DNA of 63,719 nt from JBDKUD01 sp050943315 (GCA_050943315.1 JBMNOY010000005.1:1-63719), one strand, 5' to 3'; numbered from the stretch's first letter, positions 17,875-27,004 are shown. Notes: generated by a model from the letters alone, not told the origin. A program made the numbers and translations.

Positions 17875-18035
17875 ACCCTTTTAACCCCCTCCCCTAAAAA
17901 CAAGGAAGTTCCTGTTTTCACGTGATATAATTATATTTCCACAGTTAACCCCTTTTCCCTTTTTTCACAAAGCAAATGTGATATAGGTCCTATATTTTCA
18001 TTGCCAGGTACTAAAAGTGTATTCAATTCTAGTCA

Positions 18036-18063
18036 TTGACTTTCTATATTAGATGTCTATACT
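18036..18063 (+). promoter_or_regulatory. sigma-A-type promoter for the DMT transporter
   Basis: TTGACT-N16-TATACT, about 38 bases before the transporter ATG. Confidence 0.55.
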
Positions 18064-18101
18064 AAAATGGTGTGCAAATATTGGTTTAACGTGGGGTAAT
18101 C

Positions 18102-18998
18102 ATGTCTGCAAATATATCTGGTGTTCTATATATTATTGTTTCGGCTTTTATGTACGCAACTTTGCCGATATTGGCTAAGCTCGCTTATACCATGGGCTTG
18201 ACCCCCGGCAATGTACTATTATTACGCTATTTCTTTGCTTTTGCCGTTTTGTTCCTATATATTGTCATAATAAGTAAAGGTCCTATTTTGTCATTTTCTT
18301 TCTGGATTATAAGCCAGGGTGTTTGTCTCGTACTCGGTTCACTGTTTTACCTCTTGGCTGTTCAATACATCCCTGCGGGAGTAGCTTCGGTCATCTTCTT
18401 CGTTCATCCGGCTATAGTAGCCACCCTTTCTCTGCTGCTGTTCAGGGAAAAGCCGTCCTGGCATCTATTTCTGGGTCTGTTTCTGGCCATCCTGGGTATA
18501 ATACTCATCTCGCGCATTAGTCAAGGATTTACCGGTATCAGCGCATGGGGTGTTTGCCTGGCCATTTTCTCCAGCCTCACCTATAGCGGTTATAGCCTGA
18601 TTAGCCAAAAAAATGTTGCTGCCCAATCACCTTATGTGCTTACCACAACATTTTCTCTGTTGGGAATAGTATTCTTCACCATGGTTAACTACACAGACCT
18701 GGATTTTATCACTTCCCTAAATATTCCCCAGCTCTTGATTGGGTTAGCGATGGGTCTATTTAATACGGTTCTGGCCCTGGTATTTTATTTAAAAGGAGTT
18801 AAAAAAATCGGAGCTTCTCACGCCGCTCTGGTAAGCACCCTGGAACCGGTTCTTACCGTGTTAATAGCCTTCCTGGTGTTGGAAGAAGTCTTAACCAGCA
18901 TGGACATAATTGGCTCTTTGCTGGTCTTTGCCAGTATGTTGCTGGCTGTTACTTCCAGCCGTCAAAAACCACTTGAGACTCTTCCCAACAAAAGCTAG
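18102..18998 (+). CDS. EamA/DMT-superfamily transporter
   Basis: A 298-residue integral membrane protein with about ten helices in two EamA repeats (~5-140 and ~152-288), the usual size for RhaT/YdcZ-type drug-metabolite transporters. Characteristic pieces are the FFVHPAIVATLS segment at the end of repeat one and STLEPVLTVLIAFLVLEE in repeat two. Substrate cannot be told from sequence. It appears monocistronic with a sigma-A-like promoter just upstream. Confidence 0.85.
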   Translation: MSANISGVLYIIVSAFMYATLPILAKLAYTMGLTPGNVLLLRYFFAFAVLFLYIVIISKGPILSFSFWIISQGVCLVLGSLFYLLAVQYIPAGVASVIFFVHPAIVATLSLLLFREKPSWHLFLGLFLAILGIILISRISQGFTGISAWGVCLAIFSSLTYSGYSLISQKNVAAQSPYVLTTTFSLLGIVFFTMVNYTDLDFITSLNIPQLLIGLAMGLFNTVLALVFYLKGVKKIGASHAALVSTLEPVLTVLIAFLVLEEVLTSMDIIGSLLVFASMLLAVTSSRQKPLETLPNKS

Positions 18999-19055
18999 AT
19001 CGGTTTAGCGCCTGATATGGTAAATCATTACTTATAATGGGAGGGGAGAAATGGT

Positions 19056-19133
19056 ATGGTAAGCATTATTGTTAACGGTGTTACCGTGTCAAATAAACCG
19101 GTGGTGATTATCCTAAAAGAAGAGCGGGATTAA
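19056..19133 (+). CDS. possible 25-aa small ORF ending in a hairpin
   Basis: ATG lies behind GGGAGGGG and encodes a short hydrophobic beta-like peptide (starts MVSIIVNGVTVSN). The last codons form one arm of a 14-bp perfect hairpin. This arrangement fits a small gene ended by its own terminator, or a transcript of the upstream transporter. No homology is known to me. Confidence 0.3.
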   Translation: MVSIIVNGVTVSNKPVVIILKEERD

Positions 19134-19149
19134 AATAATCCCGCTCTTC
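19119..19149 (+). terminator. 14-bp hairpin, likely terminator
   Basis: GAAGAGCGGGATTA pairs perfectly with TAATCCCGCTCTTC across a 3-base loop. The T-run is poor, but stem stability is high. Confidence 0.55.
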
Positions 19150-19491
19150 CATATAAGCTCACCGTTCTACTGGGTAATTGTAAATATTGCTGCGTATAAA
19201 TACTTCATCACTTGCTATAACACCAGAGAATAGTCAGTGAGTTATGGCTAAATTTATCTTACTGACAATTACTATTTGCATTTTTCGTGCCAACTATTCA
19301 TTATGGATAACAATAGATGGCCACCAGGCGCCAGGAGCGCAATGATTACTGTTAGCAAATTAACTTGTAAGTGTACCTTATGGAATTAATTTAAGAAAAA
19401 ATGTAACCATGCTGTTGCTGTGCGTTACAGCCAGTTAACATCAATGTTACGCCGTAAGCACGATATTAAAATGATGCCGGGTATTTTAAGT
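19150..19491. other. intergenic stretch, nothing recognised
   Basis: No frame with a ribosome site was found. A small inverted repeat, TAACATCAATGTTA, occurs near 19437-19450. No riboswitch signature was seen. Confidence 0.3.
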
Positions 19492-19926
19492 CTATTTTAC
19501 TACCAGAACCGGTACACTGCAGAGGCGGGTTACCCGATCTGAAACGCTTCCGAACATTAATTCCTGAAGTTTATTAAGTTTACGGCTTCCCATTATGATT
19601 AAATCATATTTCCCTTTTTTGACTTCCTGTAGAATTAACTCGGAAGGATCGCCCCCACTCAGGTTTGTTTTAACTTCTATACCCTGCTCTTTTAACTGAG
19701 TACTGTATTTTTGAAGTACTTCCCGGGCCTGGTTTTTTAACTTGGTTTCCTTATCCGAAGCATGAAGCTTGGTATAATCTATTTTATCGGCTTCCCATAC
19801 ACTCATGAGTACAACTTCACCAACTATTCCGCTGCGAATCAACCTGGCAACCTGAATCACTACCCTTTCTGACAAATCAGAGGCGTTAACCGGCACCAGT
19901 ACTTTCTCAAATAGTATATCGCTCAC
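19492..19926 (-). CDS. universal stress protein UspA family
   Basis: A 144-residue single Usp domain. The fold motifs are VLVPVNASDLSERV at the start, and near the end GSRKLNKLQELMFGSVSDRV followed by VPVLVVK, which matches the ATP-binding G-2x-G-9x-G-(S/T) pattern only loosely (MGSRKL...GSVS). Usp proteins are cytoplasmic and often respond to starvation or stress. The start is GTG at 19926, six bases behind GAGGAGG. It is monocistronic. Confidence 0.85.
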   Translation of the reverse strand: MSDILFEKVLVPVNASDLSERVVIQVARLIRSGIVGEVVLMSVWEADKIDYTKLHASDKETKLKNQAREVLQKYSTQLKEQGIEVKTNLSGGDPSELILQEVKKGKYDLIIMGSRKLNKLQELMFGSVSDRVTRLCSVPVLVVK

Positions 19927-20055
19927 ATAATTACCTCCTCGGTTTAGTGATAATGATATTAGTTAATTCGCTAATACTTTTATAGTCTCCTCTATTAAGC
20001 CGGCTTAACCGTAAAAAACCTTATCCAATACTACTGCTTTTTCCCTAACGTACAA

Positions 20056-20091
20056 CTCCCCGGTGGAGTCCTATGGACTCTCCCCGGGGAG
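20056..20091 (-). terminator. hairpin after the DUF169 gene
   Basis: CTCCCCGG-GGAGTCC pairs with GGACTC-CCCGGGGAG over a 3-base loop, with small bulges. It lies 43 bases beyond the DUF169 stop; no long T-run. Confidence 0.5.
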
Positions 20092-20133
20092 TGATTGGCA
20101 AAGATAAATTTGATAAAAGAGACTAGCTATAAA

Positions 20134-20913
20134 CTATTCTCTCAAGCCACAGTATATTTCCAGTTCTTTGTAAGAAGGAGGAAACTTGGGTTGAGCAGTA
20201 ATACCGAAGAAGGGGGTAGGAATACGGGCTACTCCGCTATCATGAGTTCCTTTTACTCCTTCCACAACATTGTTGATTTTAGATTTGGGTATGGCAAAAG
20301 CCAGTTCATCATCACCGGTCAAGCCAAACACTCTCTCACCGCCCCCGGGGATGACCACATTACACTTATTAGTCTTATATGGATAAGATATATAAGAACC
20401 ACAAGCACAGCGGCCCATGAAACTAGAAGTTAAGGTTCCCCCTTCGTTAAACAATTCACCCTGTATTAATCTTACTATCTGAGCAGCGTTGCCATAAATA
20501 ATAACAATATCCGGTTCAAAATCCGCTCTATGCAAAGGAGCCACGATCATAGTCTTAAATGTTCCGACATCAAGGTGCAATTCGGCTGCATTAGTTTTAG
20601 CACCTGCTTCTGGGCTTTTAGTATATAAGGGATAAACGGTTGTTCCTGCCTTGGCAAAGTCCGGGTTTTCTTTAAAGCCAAAGTAAATATGAGATAGTGC
20701 ACAGGCATGGTCCTCTGCATAAAAACCGGTCGTTCGTCCCAAACGGCGTGCAGCCGTTATGGCCTGGCAGACTGCTATTGGATATTTGAAAGCATCGCGC
20801 GCAGATTTGACCTTGGGGGGCAGGTTTTCATCAGCTGACAACTTGATAGCTACCGGGAAAGTGGCCGGTCGCAAATATTCATTGAAAAAATCATATAGCT
20901 CCTTGTTATTCAT
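20134..20913 (-). CDS. DUF169 family protein
   Basis: A 259-residue soluble protein that matches DUF169 (conserved in anaerobes and archaea, function not established). Typical features are the PVAIKL opening, CQAITAARR, the CAL cysteine near residue 70, FMGRCACGSYISYPY and NVVIPGGGERVFG. Conserved cysteines suggest metal or cluster binding, but this is inference. ATG follows GAGGAGG by six bases. It appears to be a single-gene unit. Confidence 0.8.
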   Translation of the reverse strand: MNNKELYDFFNEYLRPATFPVAIKLSADENLPPKVKSARDAFKYPIAVCQAITAARRLGRTTGFYAEDHACALSHIYFGFKENPDFAKAGTTVYPLYTKSPEAGAKTNAAELHLDVGTFKTMIVAPLHRADFEPDIVIIYGNAAQIVRLIQGELFNEGGTLTSSFMGRCACGSYISYPYKTNKCNVVIPGGGERVFGLTGDDELAFAIPKSKINNVVEGVKGTHDSGVARIPTPFFGITAQPKFPPSYKELEIYCGLRE

Positions 20914-21265
20914 TACATTACCTCCTCAATTGTTTTTAACTAACCTGGTTTTCATCAGCTTAAACAAACGTTCCTGAAGTAAATAATGAGTTCTTTGGCG
21001 GATAGCACAGGACCATGATTACTTGTTTGCCTACATCTATTTATATGTATAAAATTCATTGGTATGCCAATCAATGCAACTTGATCGCGAAGATGCTTTC
21101 TTGTGTAATGTTTATTAACAAGGCAGGTTACGGATAGAGATTGGTATAATTGCAGCCAGCAAAGCATAACAAAAGGGGTGACCGTCGTTATACCACGAGG
21201 TCAGCCCCTTGTCGGTTATATTTACATTATATTATATTAATCCGTCGTTACCCTAACTTCATTTA
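20914..21265. other. intergenic region
   Basis: Between DUF169 and DUF1015 genes. It holds the terminator at 21171-21210 and upstream sequence for the DUF169 gene. A minus-strand 70-codon frame here has no ribosome site and is not supported. Confidence 0.3.
21171..21210 (-). terminator. terminator of the DUF1015 unit
   Basis: AAGGGGTGACC pairs with GGTCAGCCCCTT (one bulge), and the minus strand continues in TT after the stem. Confidence 0.6.
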
Positions 21266-22510
21266 TTAGGAAAGCTTATGAATAAAAAGACCGCTGCGGA
21301 GTTTGGGCTCAAACCAGGTTGATTTAGGAGGCATGACCTGGCCGGCATCAGCGATATCCATCAACTCATCTATACCGGTGGGATACATGGAAAAAGCCAC
21401 TGCCATCCCTTCTGTTACCCTCTTCTCCAGTTCCCCCAGGCCCCGGATACCACCGATAAAATCAATGCGTTTATCGGTCCTGGGGTCGTCTATACCTAAT
21501 ACCGGCTGCAACAATTGGTTCTGCAATATAGAGACATCCAGTCTTTGTACGGGATCATCAGCGGGGAAGCTGCCTTCCCGCACCTTAAGTTCGTACCATT
21601 GCCCATCGAGATACATTCCCATGCGGTGTTTCTGTTTAGGCTTATATGGTCCCGGACCGGAATGAGGTGTAACCTCAAATCGCTTTTTTACAGCAGTGAG
21701 GAATTCTTCCCGGCCAAGTCCGTTTAAGTCTTGGACCACCCGGTTATAATCCATAATGTAAAGGTCTTTATCCGGGAATATTACCGCCAGGAAATAATTA
21801 AATTCTTCTTCACCGGTGAAGTCCGGTTTCGCTTTTCTTCGCATTTGACCTACCCGCACAGCCGACGCGCAGCGGTGATGACCATCGGCAATATACAGGT
21901 TGCCAACTTCCTGAAACAGCTCCTGCAGGCGCCTGATAACAGCCGCATCATCTATCACCCAGATTATATGATCTATGCCATCTTCCGCTTGAATATCATA
22001 GATAGGTTCTCTTTCCGTCCAGTTCTCCAAAATGGTACTGATCTCTGCAACTGATCTATAGGTTAGAAAAATAGGCCCAGTATGGGCGTTGCAGTAATCA
22101 ACATGCTTAATCCGGTCAGCTTCCTTATCTGCCCGGGTATTTTCATGCTTTTTAATAATATTATTAAGATAATCATCAATGGAAGCACACGCTACCAACC
22201 CAGTTTGTTGACGCCCATTCATCACCTGGCGATATATATAAAAGTTGGCCCGGCTATCTTCCACAAGTATCCCGGTAGCCATCATTTCCTGCAGATTTTC
22301 CCGAGCCTTTTCGTAAACGCGCTCATCGTATAAATCTATACCTATTTCCAGGTCAATCTCTGCTTTGTCTACATGCAGAAAAGAATAGGGGTTATCTTTT
22401 ACCATTTCCCTGGCTTCATCACTATTCATTACATCATAGGGTAAGGCAGCTACTTTTGCTGCCAAATCAACCCGGGGTCTATAAGCCCGGAAAGGCCTTA
22501 CTACTGCCAT
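21266..22510 (-). CDS. DUF1015 family protein
   Basis: A 414-residue soluble protein of the DUF1015 family, recognised from PFRAYRPR at the start, PYDVMNSDEAR, NPYSFLHVDK, KHENTRADKEADR and the YIADGHHRCASA box in the middle. The family is widespread in anaerobes and commonly lies beside serine or glyoxylate transaminase genes, as here, 62 bases downstream of one. A role in serine or small-acid metabolism is therefore an inference from context. The ATG follows TAGGAGGA closely. Confidence 0.85.
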   Translation of the reverse strand: MAVVRPFRAYRPRVDLAAKVAALPYDVMNSDEAREMVKDNPYSFLHVDKAEIDLEIGIDLYDERVYEKARENLQEMMATGILVEDSRANFYIYRQVMNGRQQTGLVACASIDDYLNNIIKKHENTRADKEADRIKHVDYCNAHTGPIFLTYRSVAEISTILENWTEREPIYDIQAEDGIDHIIWVIDDAAVIRRLQELFQEVGNLYIADGHHRCASAVRVGQMRRKAKPDFTGEEEFNYFLAVIFPDKDLYIMDYNRVVQDLNGLGREEFLTAVKKRFEVTPHSGPGPYKPKQKHRMGMYLDGQWYELKVREGSFPADDPVQRLDVSILQNQLLQPVLGIDDPRTDKRIDFIGGIRGLGELEKRVTEGMAVAFSMYPTGIDELMDIADAGQVMPPKSTWFEPKLRSGLFIHKLS

Positions 22511-22571
22511 ATTAAAAATCCTCCTAATTGTTCCCCAAAATATCGTTCTCGTTGATGGCGTATAACTCGTC

Positions 22572-23642
22572 CTAAAGCTTTAGAATATCATCAATATTGC
22601 CAATTAGTTCTCTCAGTTCCTCCATGGTACAGTCCGCCATGTGAGCAATACGGAAGGTCTTATCTTTTAGCTTGCCATAGCCATTGGATATTTGAAAGCC
22701 CCGATTACCCAGTTCTTTATTCAAGGCACCGATATCTATACCTAGGGTGTTTTTTATGGTTGTCAGTGTGTTGGACAGATACCTTTCATCAGCAAATAAT
22801 TCAAAGTGTTTTCGACCCCAGCTGCGTACCATCTCAGCCATTTCCCGGTGGCGGTTAAAGCGATTTTCCAGTCCTTCCTCCAAAATGCGATCCAGTTGAT
22901 AATCGAGAGCAAACATATGTGACAGTGATGGTGTGGAGGGATACTGATAATCCTTTTTTTGAATGTAGTCATACAAAGATAAAAGATCCAAATAATATCC
23001 CCGGTACGGAACCTGCCCAGCCCGTTCCCGGGCCTTGGCGGAAAAAGAGCAAATAGCCATTCCCGGCGGAAGCCCCAGGGCTTTCTGAGTAGAGGTTATA
23101 CAGATATCTACTCCTAGCTTGTCAACCTCTATCCTGGTACCGCCCATGGAACTTACCGCATCCAGACAATAGACTACATCAGGATATTTCTTTACTACAT
23201 CAGCTATGGTTTCAACAGGATTCATTAAGCCGGTGGAAGTTTCATTATGAGTAATGGTAATCAAATCATATTTCCCAGTAGCCAAAACTTCGTCCACCTG
23301 TTGGGGAGTTGTGGCAGTACCCCACTCTACTTCGAATAAATCAGCCGGAATATTGTTGTTTTTAGCCATTTCGAACCAGCGGTTGCCAAAAGCTCCAACC
23401 GAAAACACTGCCGCCCGCCGCAGGGTACAAGAGCGAATAGCCCCCTCCATTAACCCGCTGCCGGAGCTGGTAGAAAGCAATATTTCTTCGCTGGTATAGA
23501 ATAGTTTTCTTAATTTATCGCTAATACGGCGTTGTAATGCAGATGAATCTTTACTACGGTGTCCTATCATTGGTGTTGCCATTTTTTCTAACACATCATT
23601 TCGCACCTCAACCGGTCCAGGTATAAACAGTTTTTTATGCAC
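22572..23642 (-). CDS. class V aminotransferase (alanine-glyoxylate/serine-pyruvate type)
   Basis: A 356-residue fold-type I PLP enzyme. The start IPGPVEV, the TPMIGHRSKDS segment and the SGSGLMEGAIRS phosphate-binding loop match the Agx/PucG-like class V family. The PLP lysine is in CITSTQKALGLPPGMA, and DAVSSMGG carries the pyridine-ring aspartate. Substrates such as serine or alanine with glyoxylate or pyruvate fit the family; phosphoserine is also possible given the DUF1015 neighbour. The frame is open for 19 more codons upstream, but GTG at 23642 sits directly behind TTGGAGG, so I place the start there. Confidence 0.85.
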   Translation of the reverse strand: MHKKLFIPGPVEVRNDVLEKMATPMIGHRSKDSSALQRRISDKLRKLFYTSEEILLSTSSGSGLMEGAIRSCTLRRAAVFSVGAFGNRWFEMAKNNNIPADLFEVEWGTATTPQQVDEVLATGKYDLITITHNETSTGLMNPVETIADVVKKYPDVVYCLDAVSSMGGTRIEVDKLGVDICITSTQKALGLPPGMAICSFSAKARERAGQVPYRGYYLDLLSLYDYIQKKDYQYPSTPSLSHMFALDYQLDRILEEGLENRFNRHREMAEMVRSWGRKHFELFADERYLSNTLTTIKNTLGIDIGALNKELGNRGFQISNGYGKLKDKTFRIAHMADCTMEELRELIGNIDDILKL

Positions 23643-23905
23643 GATTACGCCTCCAATTTTTTGATATCTAAATATCCCCATTTTATATTGTACCAACACA
23701 TTAATCTCTATTAAACCAGTTATTCGTTTTTTAATGCATTCATAAAGACTTATCGTTTAATAAGCCCTGGGCTTTAAAAGGCCTGCAGCGATTTTGCCAG
23801 GCTTGATTTGCAGGTATTTCTAGTTTAACTTTGTACCACTGTTGCATACTATAATAAACCATACTTAAGGGTATTATAACTTTCAAGCATAAAAGTGGGT
23901 GATTA

Positions 23906-24208
23906 ATGATGGAAATAATAAATGTTTCGCCGGCCACAATTCAGGACATCAAGCAGTTGCTCAAGGACCAACAAATTAAGTCGCCCCACCTGCGGGTGAC
24001 TTCGCGCCGGGGTTGAGGGGGAACCTCGTTTTATCTGGTTCAGGATGAACCAGCTGAAAATGATAAGGTCGAAGAACATGACGGTATTCAATTTGCCATT
24101 AAAAATAATCTGGTTGACAAGTATGCCCCTTTCTCAATTTCTTCTTTCCGGGAAGAATCACGGATATTTCTTCAGGTCAATTCTGTCAGTGGAGGTTATA
24201 CTTGTTAG
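23906..24208 (+). CDS. HesB/IscA-like selenoprotein with in-frame UGA (Sec)
   Basis: A 100-codon frame is interrupted only by TGA at 24014-24016. Read as selenocysteine, it gives RRGUGGTSFYLVQDEP at residues 34-49, the G-(C/U)-GG-x-x-F motif of the HesB/IscA-like family that is known to have Sec-containing members. The rest fits the family: an N-terminal helix (DIKQLLKDQQIKSPHLRV), then DGIQFAIKNNLVDKYAPFSI, and a C-terminal cysteine two codons before the stop. A stem-loop follows the TGA at SECIS distance. A GGGTGAT site precedes the ATG pair. The Trx-TrxR fusion lies 100 bases downstream, so the product may be part of a thiol/selenol redox unit. The family's A-type cluster role is unproven for these short forms. 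Confidence 0.8.
24014..24053 (+). promoter_or_regulatory. predicted bacterial SECIS element
   Basis: Directly after UGA, CTGGTTC (24035-24041) pairs with GAACCAG (24047-24053) around the loop AGGAT. The loop is about 25 bases from the UGA, with G at its second position, within the range described for bacterial SECIS elements. Confidence 0.65.
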
Positions 24209-24308
24209 CCGGGCATAAAAGCCCCGGCCTAACCAAGGAATTAAAACAGGTACCATAGGCAGACTTATACTTTTTAGGCACATGGTATGGAGAGGAAGGT
24301 TACTATCT

Positions 24309-25625
24309 ATGAGTGAAAAGATTATTAATCTTGATGCCAAGCATTTTGATGATTTGGTAGTAAACAGTGATAAACCAGTTCTTGTTGGCTTTTTCTCAGA
24401 GGACAGCCTACCCTGCCAGGTATTGGCTCCTATTTTAGAAAAACTGGCGGAGAGATATGGCAGCTGCATTAATTTTGCGAGAATTAGCCGGCAAGATAAT
24501 ATAGAACTGGCTCAAAGCCTTAATGTAACCAGCAGCCCTACCGTGTTGTTCTATAAGGATGGCAACGAAGTCGGTAAGCGTTTAAATGGTTTTCTAAATA
24601 TAACCCAGGTCAAAAGCGCTATTGAAGATGTTCTGGATGATATTATACCACCTATAGAACCTAAGGAAGTAAGCTCGGATGTAGTAATCCTGGGTGCAGG
24701 TCCAGCCGGACTATCGGCTGCTATTTACACCGCCCGCGCCAAACTACAGACCATAGTTGTTGATATCAGCGTCCCTGGGGGTCAGGCAGCTTCCAGTTAT
24801 AATATGGGCAACTATCCGGGTACCCCTGGTGTTATCAAGGGTACGGAACTTATCGCCAATATGCGTGAACAGGCACTTTCTTTCGGGGCCAGGATAGACG
24901 ATCTTAAGGAAGTTGTAGAGATTGACCTGATTCCCAACATGAAAACTATACGCACTGCAGACACCGTATATAAAGCTTGCGCAGTAGTAGTTGCAACCGG
25001 AGCCAGACCCCGGGCACTGCCAGCTGAAGGTGCCGATGAGTTTAAGGGGCGCGGTGTACATTACTGTGCTACCTGCGATGGTGCGCTGTACGAAGATGCT
25101 AAGGTAATTGTTGTAGGTGGAGGAAACTCAGCCGTGGAAGGAGCTGTATTTCTTACCCGCTTTGCTTCCCAGGTGACTATTATCCACCAGTTGGATCATT
25201 TTCAGGCCAGCAAAACCGCCCAGGATGAAGCTTTGGCCAATCCCAAAATAGATGTGATTTGGAATACTGAAATACGTAAAGTGAATGGTCAGGGCCACTC
25301 CATCCAGAGTGTACAAATAGAGAATGTTAAAACACATGAAATTAGTGAGCTGCCGACAGATGGTATATTTGTCTATATCGGTACCCAGCCGGCCTCAGAC
25401 TGGTTGGTTGGCCAGCTGGCCCTGGATGATTCCGGGTATGTGATCGCCGGCGAGGATACCGTCACTAATGTCCCCGGCGTTTTTGCGGCCGGAGATATCA
25501 GGACCAAACCCCTGCGCCAGGTAGTTACGGCAGCTGCCGATGGCGCTGTTGCAGGTATAATGGCAGAAAAGCATCTGGCATCTCAAGGATACAATACACG
25601 CTCATTACACCTTCCCAACAAGTAA
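24309..25625 (+). CDS. thioredoxin-like domain fused to thioredoxin reductase
   Basis: A 438-residue fusion. Residues 1-110 form a thioredoxin fold with cis-Pro in SSPTV (P77), but the redox site reads DSLPC (32-36) instead of WCGPC, so only the second cysteine is left. Residues ~122-430 are a TrxB-type flavoprotein: FAD motif GAGPAG, active CATCDG (C253, C256), GGGNSAVEGA and the FAAGDIRTKPLRQV tail. The usual NADPH 2'-phosphate box HRRxxxR is IHQLDHFQA, so cofactor preference may differ. I start at ATG 24309, behind AGGAAGG; the frame is open nine codons further. It lies downstream of the HesB selenoprotein. Confidence 0.88.
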   Translation: MSEKIINLDAKHFDDLVVNSDKPVLVGFFSEDSLPCQVLAPILEKLAERYGSCINFARISRQDNIELAQSLNVTSSPTVLFYKDGNEVGKRLNGFLNITQVKSAIEDVLDDIIPPIEPKEVSSDVVILGAGPAGLSAAIYTARAKLQTIVVDISVPGGQAASSYNMGNYPGTPGVIKGTELIANMREQALSFGARIDDLKEVVEIDLIPNMKTIRTADTVYKACAVVVATGARPRALPAEGADEFKGRGVHYCATCDGALYEDAKVIVVGGGNSAVEGAVFLTRFASQVTIIHQLDHFQASKTAQDEALANPKIDVIWNTEIRKVNGQGHSIQSVQIENVKTHEISELPTDGIFVYIGTQPASDWLVGQLALDDSGYVIAGEDTVTNVPGVFAAGDIRTKPLRQVVTAAADGAVAGIMAEKHLASQGYNTRSLHLPNK

Positions 25626-25722
25626 ATCCGCATTAAAGACAGCACCTTTACCCATTCCCGTATCAATCGTGCTAAAATGATATATTATGTTGTTTAGGAA
25701 TCACGGTACGGGGGTATCTTCT

Positions 25723-26145
25723 ATGTTCATGTATGTTTTTCCCATTGTCCTTATAGTCTTATCAAATGTTTTATACAATGTATGTCAAAAGTCCACACCC
25801 GCCAAGGCGAATCCGTTTTCCGCACTTCTGGTTACTTATTTAACCGCAAGTCTTGTCACCCTTATCGTATTTATGCTCAATAAAAATGAAACACTTATGC
25901 AATCAGTTAGACATCTTAATTGGACCAGCATCGCTCTAGGTGTTTCCATTATTGGTCTTGAATTCGGCTATTTGATGGCCTACCGGGCCGGTTGGAAAAT
26001 CAGTGTAGGTTCTTTGGTAGCCAACATTGCCCTGGCTGTTGTGCTTATTCCGGTGGGAATATTTTTTTATAATGATACTTTCGAGCTTAGCAAGATAATC
26101 GGGGCAGTACTTTGCATTATTGGCCTGGTACTTATTAATATATAG
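25723..26145 (+). CDS. small EamA/SMR-like membrane transporter
   Basis: A 140-residue protein with four to five hydrophobic helices, the size of a single EamA repeat or an SMR-type transporter; such proteins act as dimers. The final helix KIIGAVLCIIGLVLINI is typical of DMT members. Substrate is unknown. An open frame extends to 25687, but the ATG at 25723 has the better upstream purines (GGGGG). It is convergent with the HAD gene at 26180. Confidence 0.7.
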   Translation: MFMYVFPIVLIVLSNVLYNVCQKSTPAKANPFSALLVTYLTASLVTLIVFMLNKNETLMQSVRHLNWTSIALGVSIIGLEFGYLMAYRAGWKISVGSLVANIALAVVLIPVGIFFYNDTFELSKIIGAVLCIIGLVLINI

Positions 26146-26179
26146 GCTCACCTTTTTTACCTTAAGTTTCAGCTCTCTA

Positions 26180-26791
26180 TTAAGCAATAGGTGTTGAGGC
26201 TTTTAAATTGCGAGCAAGTTGTTCAACCCAATCCCAGGCCTCTGCCCAGTTGCTCACCCGGAATACATTATCAGATTCGATCTGGCGGTTGTAAGGGTAA
26301 TCAAAAAGAATAACCGGCATAAATTCACTCAGCTCCCTGGCCAGATCATGATGGTCTTCTATCATGATATTTATTCCATGCTCCAAACATACTCCCAGTT
26401 TGCTGAAATGGTACATGTCCGGGGTGGCATTTAGAACTAATTCATCATAGACTACCCCATGCTGTTTGAGCCATTCCCTGGTGACCTCTTCAATACCTGG
26501 AAAACGGTAGTTGCGTGATGTAATAAGCACAATGCGATGCTGCTGTTGGAGCCGGCTAATTACTTCTGCTGCCTGCTCTTTAGGCCAGGTCTCGCGGTAA
26601 ATACGTTCCAGATAGAGATCGAAGAATTCCTCCACAGACTCTTTAGGCCACCCCAGCGCCTGCTCAAGATAATATTCGCTCAAGTCGGGTACAGTATTTA
26701 AGCCTCGTTCCTGACCATATATCCCGGCGTAGTGCATAATCATTTGAGTTGTGTAGCTGATGGTGTTGTCTATATCGATTCCAATTATCAT
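26180..26791 (-). CDS. HAD-family 5'(3')-nucleotidase-like protein
   Basis: A 203-residue HAD hydrolase. Motif I is IGIDIDNTIS (D5, D7), motif II is VLITSRN, and motif III/IV is IMIEDHHDLA. The spacing and the C2-type cap resemble the NT5C/YqfW family of 5'(3')-deoxyribonucleotidases. The physiological substrate is not determined. ATG has GGAGAGAA upstream. It is separated from the DUF35 gene by about 210 bases with a hairpin, so it is probably a separate unit. Confidence 0.75.
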   Translation of the reverse strand: MIIGIDIDNTISYTTQMIMHYAGIYGQERGLNTVPDLSEYYLEQALGWPKESVEEFFDLYLERIYRETWPKEQAAEVISRLQQQHRIVLITSRNYRFPGIEEVTREWLKQHGVVYDELVLNATPDMYHFSKLGVCLEHGINIMIEDHHDLARELSEFMPVILFDYPYNRQIESDNVFRVSNWAEAWDWVEQLARNLKASTPIA

Positions 26792-26918
26792 TGTTTCTCT
26801 CCTTCATAAGATTAATGCTCAATGTATTTATTAGTCATTACCGCTATCCGTCTCCAGGCCTGTTTATTTCTCTATTGACTGGCCGTTTAAACGGCTTTAC
26901 GGGCTAACCATATGTATT

Positions 26919-26954
26919 AGGGAGAGACCCTCTTTCTTTAGAGGAGCTCTCCTT
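26919..26954 (-). terminator. two-tier hairpin after the DUF35 gene
   Basis: Outer GGAGAG/CTCTCC and inner CCTCT/AGAGG stems stack to one long hairpin 50 bases beyond the DUF35 stop. Another palindrome, GCCGTTTAAACGGC, lies at 26882-26895. Confidence 0.55.
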
Positions 26955-27004
26955 TAATTTAACTTATTTTATTTTTGATAACAATCCGCTGTTTGGCGAA
27001 TAGT

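Noticed and set aside
19380..19480. c-di-GMP riboswitch candidate
   Set aside because: Some paired segments exist, but the GEMM core and receptor motifs are missing.
20955..21167. 70-codon minus-strand frame upstream of the DUF169 gene
   Set aside because: No ribosome site, odd composition, no family; likely chance.
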